Below are positions 63,368 to 64,000 of a DNA stretch of 64,000 bases, in pieces (position 1 is the first letter of the stretch; each line of letters starts with the position of its first letter). The notes beneath the pieces are model-generated. The model was not told where the DNA came from. It did no database searches and was given only the letters and a program-made list of their open reading frames with translations. This DNA comes from Tatumella terrea. GTDB lineage: Bacteria; Pseudomonadota; Gammaproteobacteria; Enterobacterales; Enterobacteriaceae. The translations under genes were made by a program, and so were the position numbers. Location of the stretch: assembly GCF_039523755.1 (NCBI RefSeq), contig NZ_BAAAFX010000002.1, forward strand, positions 124,001 through 188,000. The letters are read 5' to 3'.

Positions 63368-63829
63368 TTATTTGTCCGTGTAGTTAAACGCCTGCGGATG
63401 ATTCGCCAGGCTGCCGCTGAGGGCCGCATATAAAACGGTTTTCCCGTCAATCGACAGGGCATCACTGATATTCAGCCACTGTAACTCTTCACGATGGCGA
63501 GCTTCGTTGTTACGGGCGAACAGGCCACTCATCGTATTATCGGCGGGTGAGTAAATCAGCGCAAAATTCTCGCTGGCACAATCATGGGGTTTGCAGGCAC
63601 TGTATACCTGATAAGTGACCCCCTTAAGCGTCACCTGCTGCATCGGACTTTCAACGCCGCCTTTGATTATCCAGTCCGGCAGGTGCTGATGGGCAATCAG
63701 TTTAGAAAAGGCGCTGCCCCCCTGCTGACTGGCCACCAGACTGCTCAGTGTGAGCGTCTGAGCCAGAGCAGTGAAAGAGATCCCCGTACAGCAAAGGGTA
63801 GTCAGAAGAGCCATTGTGCGAAATTTCAT
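63368..63829 (-). CDS. ivy: Periplasmic inhibitor of vertebrate (C-type) lysozyme
   Basis: A 153-residue exported protein (E. coli Ivy 157). The signal peptide ends ALA-QTL, and the loop CKPHDC (residues 79-84), which plugs the lysozyme active site, is intact between the two cysteines. It inhibits C-type lysozymes in the periplasm and so guards cell-wall turnover and host attack. The ATG at 63829 follows a GGGGAT site. First gene of the pair with the DUF1471 lipoprotein. Confidence 0.94.
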   Translation of the reverse strand: MKFRTMALLTTLCCTGISFTALAQTLTLSSLVASQQGGSAFSKLIAHQHLPDWIIKGGVESPMQQVTLKGVTYQVYSACKPHDCASENFALIYSPADNTMSGLFARNNEARHREELQWLNISDALSIDGKTVLYAALSGSLANHPQAFNYTDK

Positions 63830-64000
63830 AATATCCCCGGTCCGTCATCATGTGAGTTTAAGTATATCGTGAATTCCGTGAATTACCGGGCGTAAAGGGA
63901 ATTCTGTTGCCTGTGTAACGGAGGAGCGTATCAGGCCGTGTGGCTGTTTCTCTCTGCCGTGTGATTTAGCGATTTATTTGCTTGAGTTTCAGGCACCATA
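63830..64000. other. Upstream region of ivy, right edge
   Basis: No gene seen in the last 171 bases. It probably holds the ivy promoter. Confidence 0.4.

Overview
The window looks like chromosomal DNA of an enterobacterium (Enterobacterales), with gene content best fitting the Erwiniaceae (Tatumella/Pantoea/Erwinia type). This rests on gene order: from about 25.9 kb to the right edge it follows the Escherichia coli 94-95 min backbone (tRNA-Phe, yjdC, dsbD, cutA, aspA, fxsA, groES-groEL, yjeI, epmB/efp, ecnAB, epmA, mscM-psd, rsgA/orn, three tRNA-Gly, nnr-tsaE-amiB-mutL-miaA-hfq-hflX-hflK-hflC, yjeT, purA, nsrR-rnr-rlmB). Several genes that E. coli carries there are missing, including dcuA, yjeH, the frd/ampC block and queG. 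The genus is an inference.

Left part (1 to 25.8 kb) is accessory. It holds a chaperone-usher fimbrial operon cut by the left edge (minus strand), a CopC-like and a DUF2946 copper-associated protein, an NCS2 purine permease, the formaldehyde module frmR-frmA with a clear palindromic operator, and an operon of a 2-oxoglutarate/Fe(II)-type oxygenase with a methionine-type ABC importer that lacks the usual regulatory domain. Next come a small monooxygenase and a GNAT acetyltransferase, a 1-kb gap with a telomere-like heptanucleotide array, a WaaL-like O-antigen ligase with a family-2 glycosyltransferase, and the complete pgaABCD biofilm polysaccharide operon. A remnant of an alpha-hydroxy-acid oxidase joined in frame to a 4-oxalocrotonate-type tautomerase lies next to tRNA-Phe.

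Right part (25.9 to 64 kb) is mostly housekeeping. The elongation factor P modification set (efp, epmA, epmB) is complete. The protein-quality set (groESL, hflKC, hflX), the envelope set (psd, mscM, amiB), the RNA/nitrosative-stress operon (nsrR, rnr, rlmB) and the mutL-miaA-hfq super-operon are intact. An ivy lysozyme inhibitor with a DUF1471 lipoprotein closes the window.

The most unusual non-coding features are a 20-unit heptamer array (15152-15291) able to form G-quadruplexes on the minus strand, a 16-unit octamer array directly after the tRNA-Gly cluster (44841-44968), and two perfect DnaA boxes 165 bp apart just beyond that cluster. The last occupies the neighbourhood of the E. coli datA titration locus. 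No mobile element, integrase, CRISPR array or rRNA was seen, and no clearly novel multi-gene system was proven.
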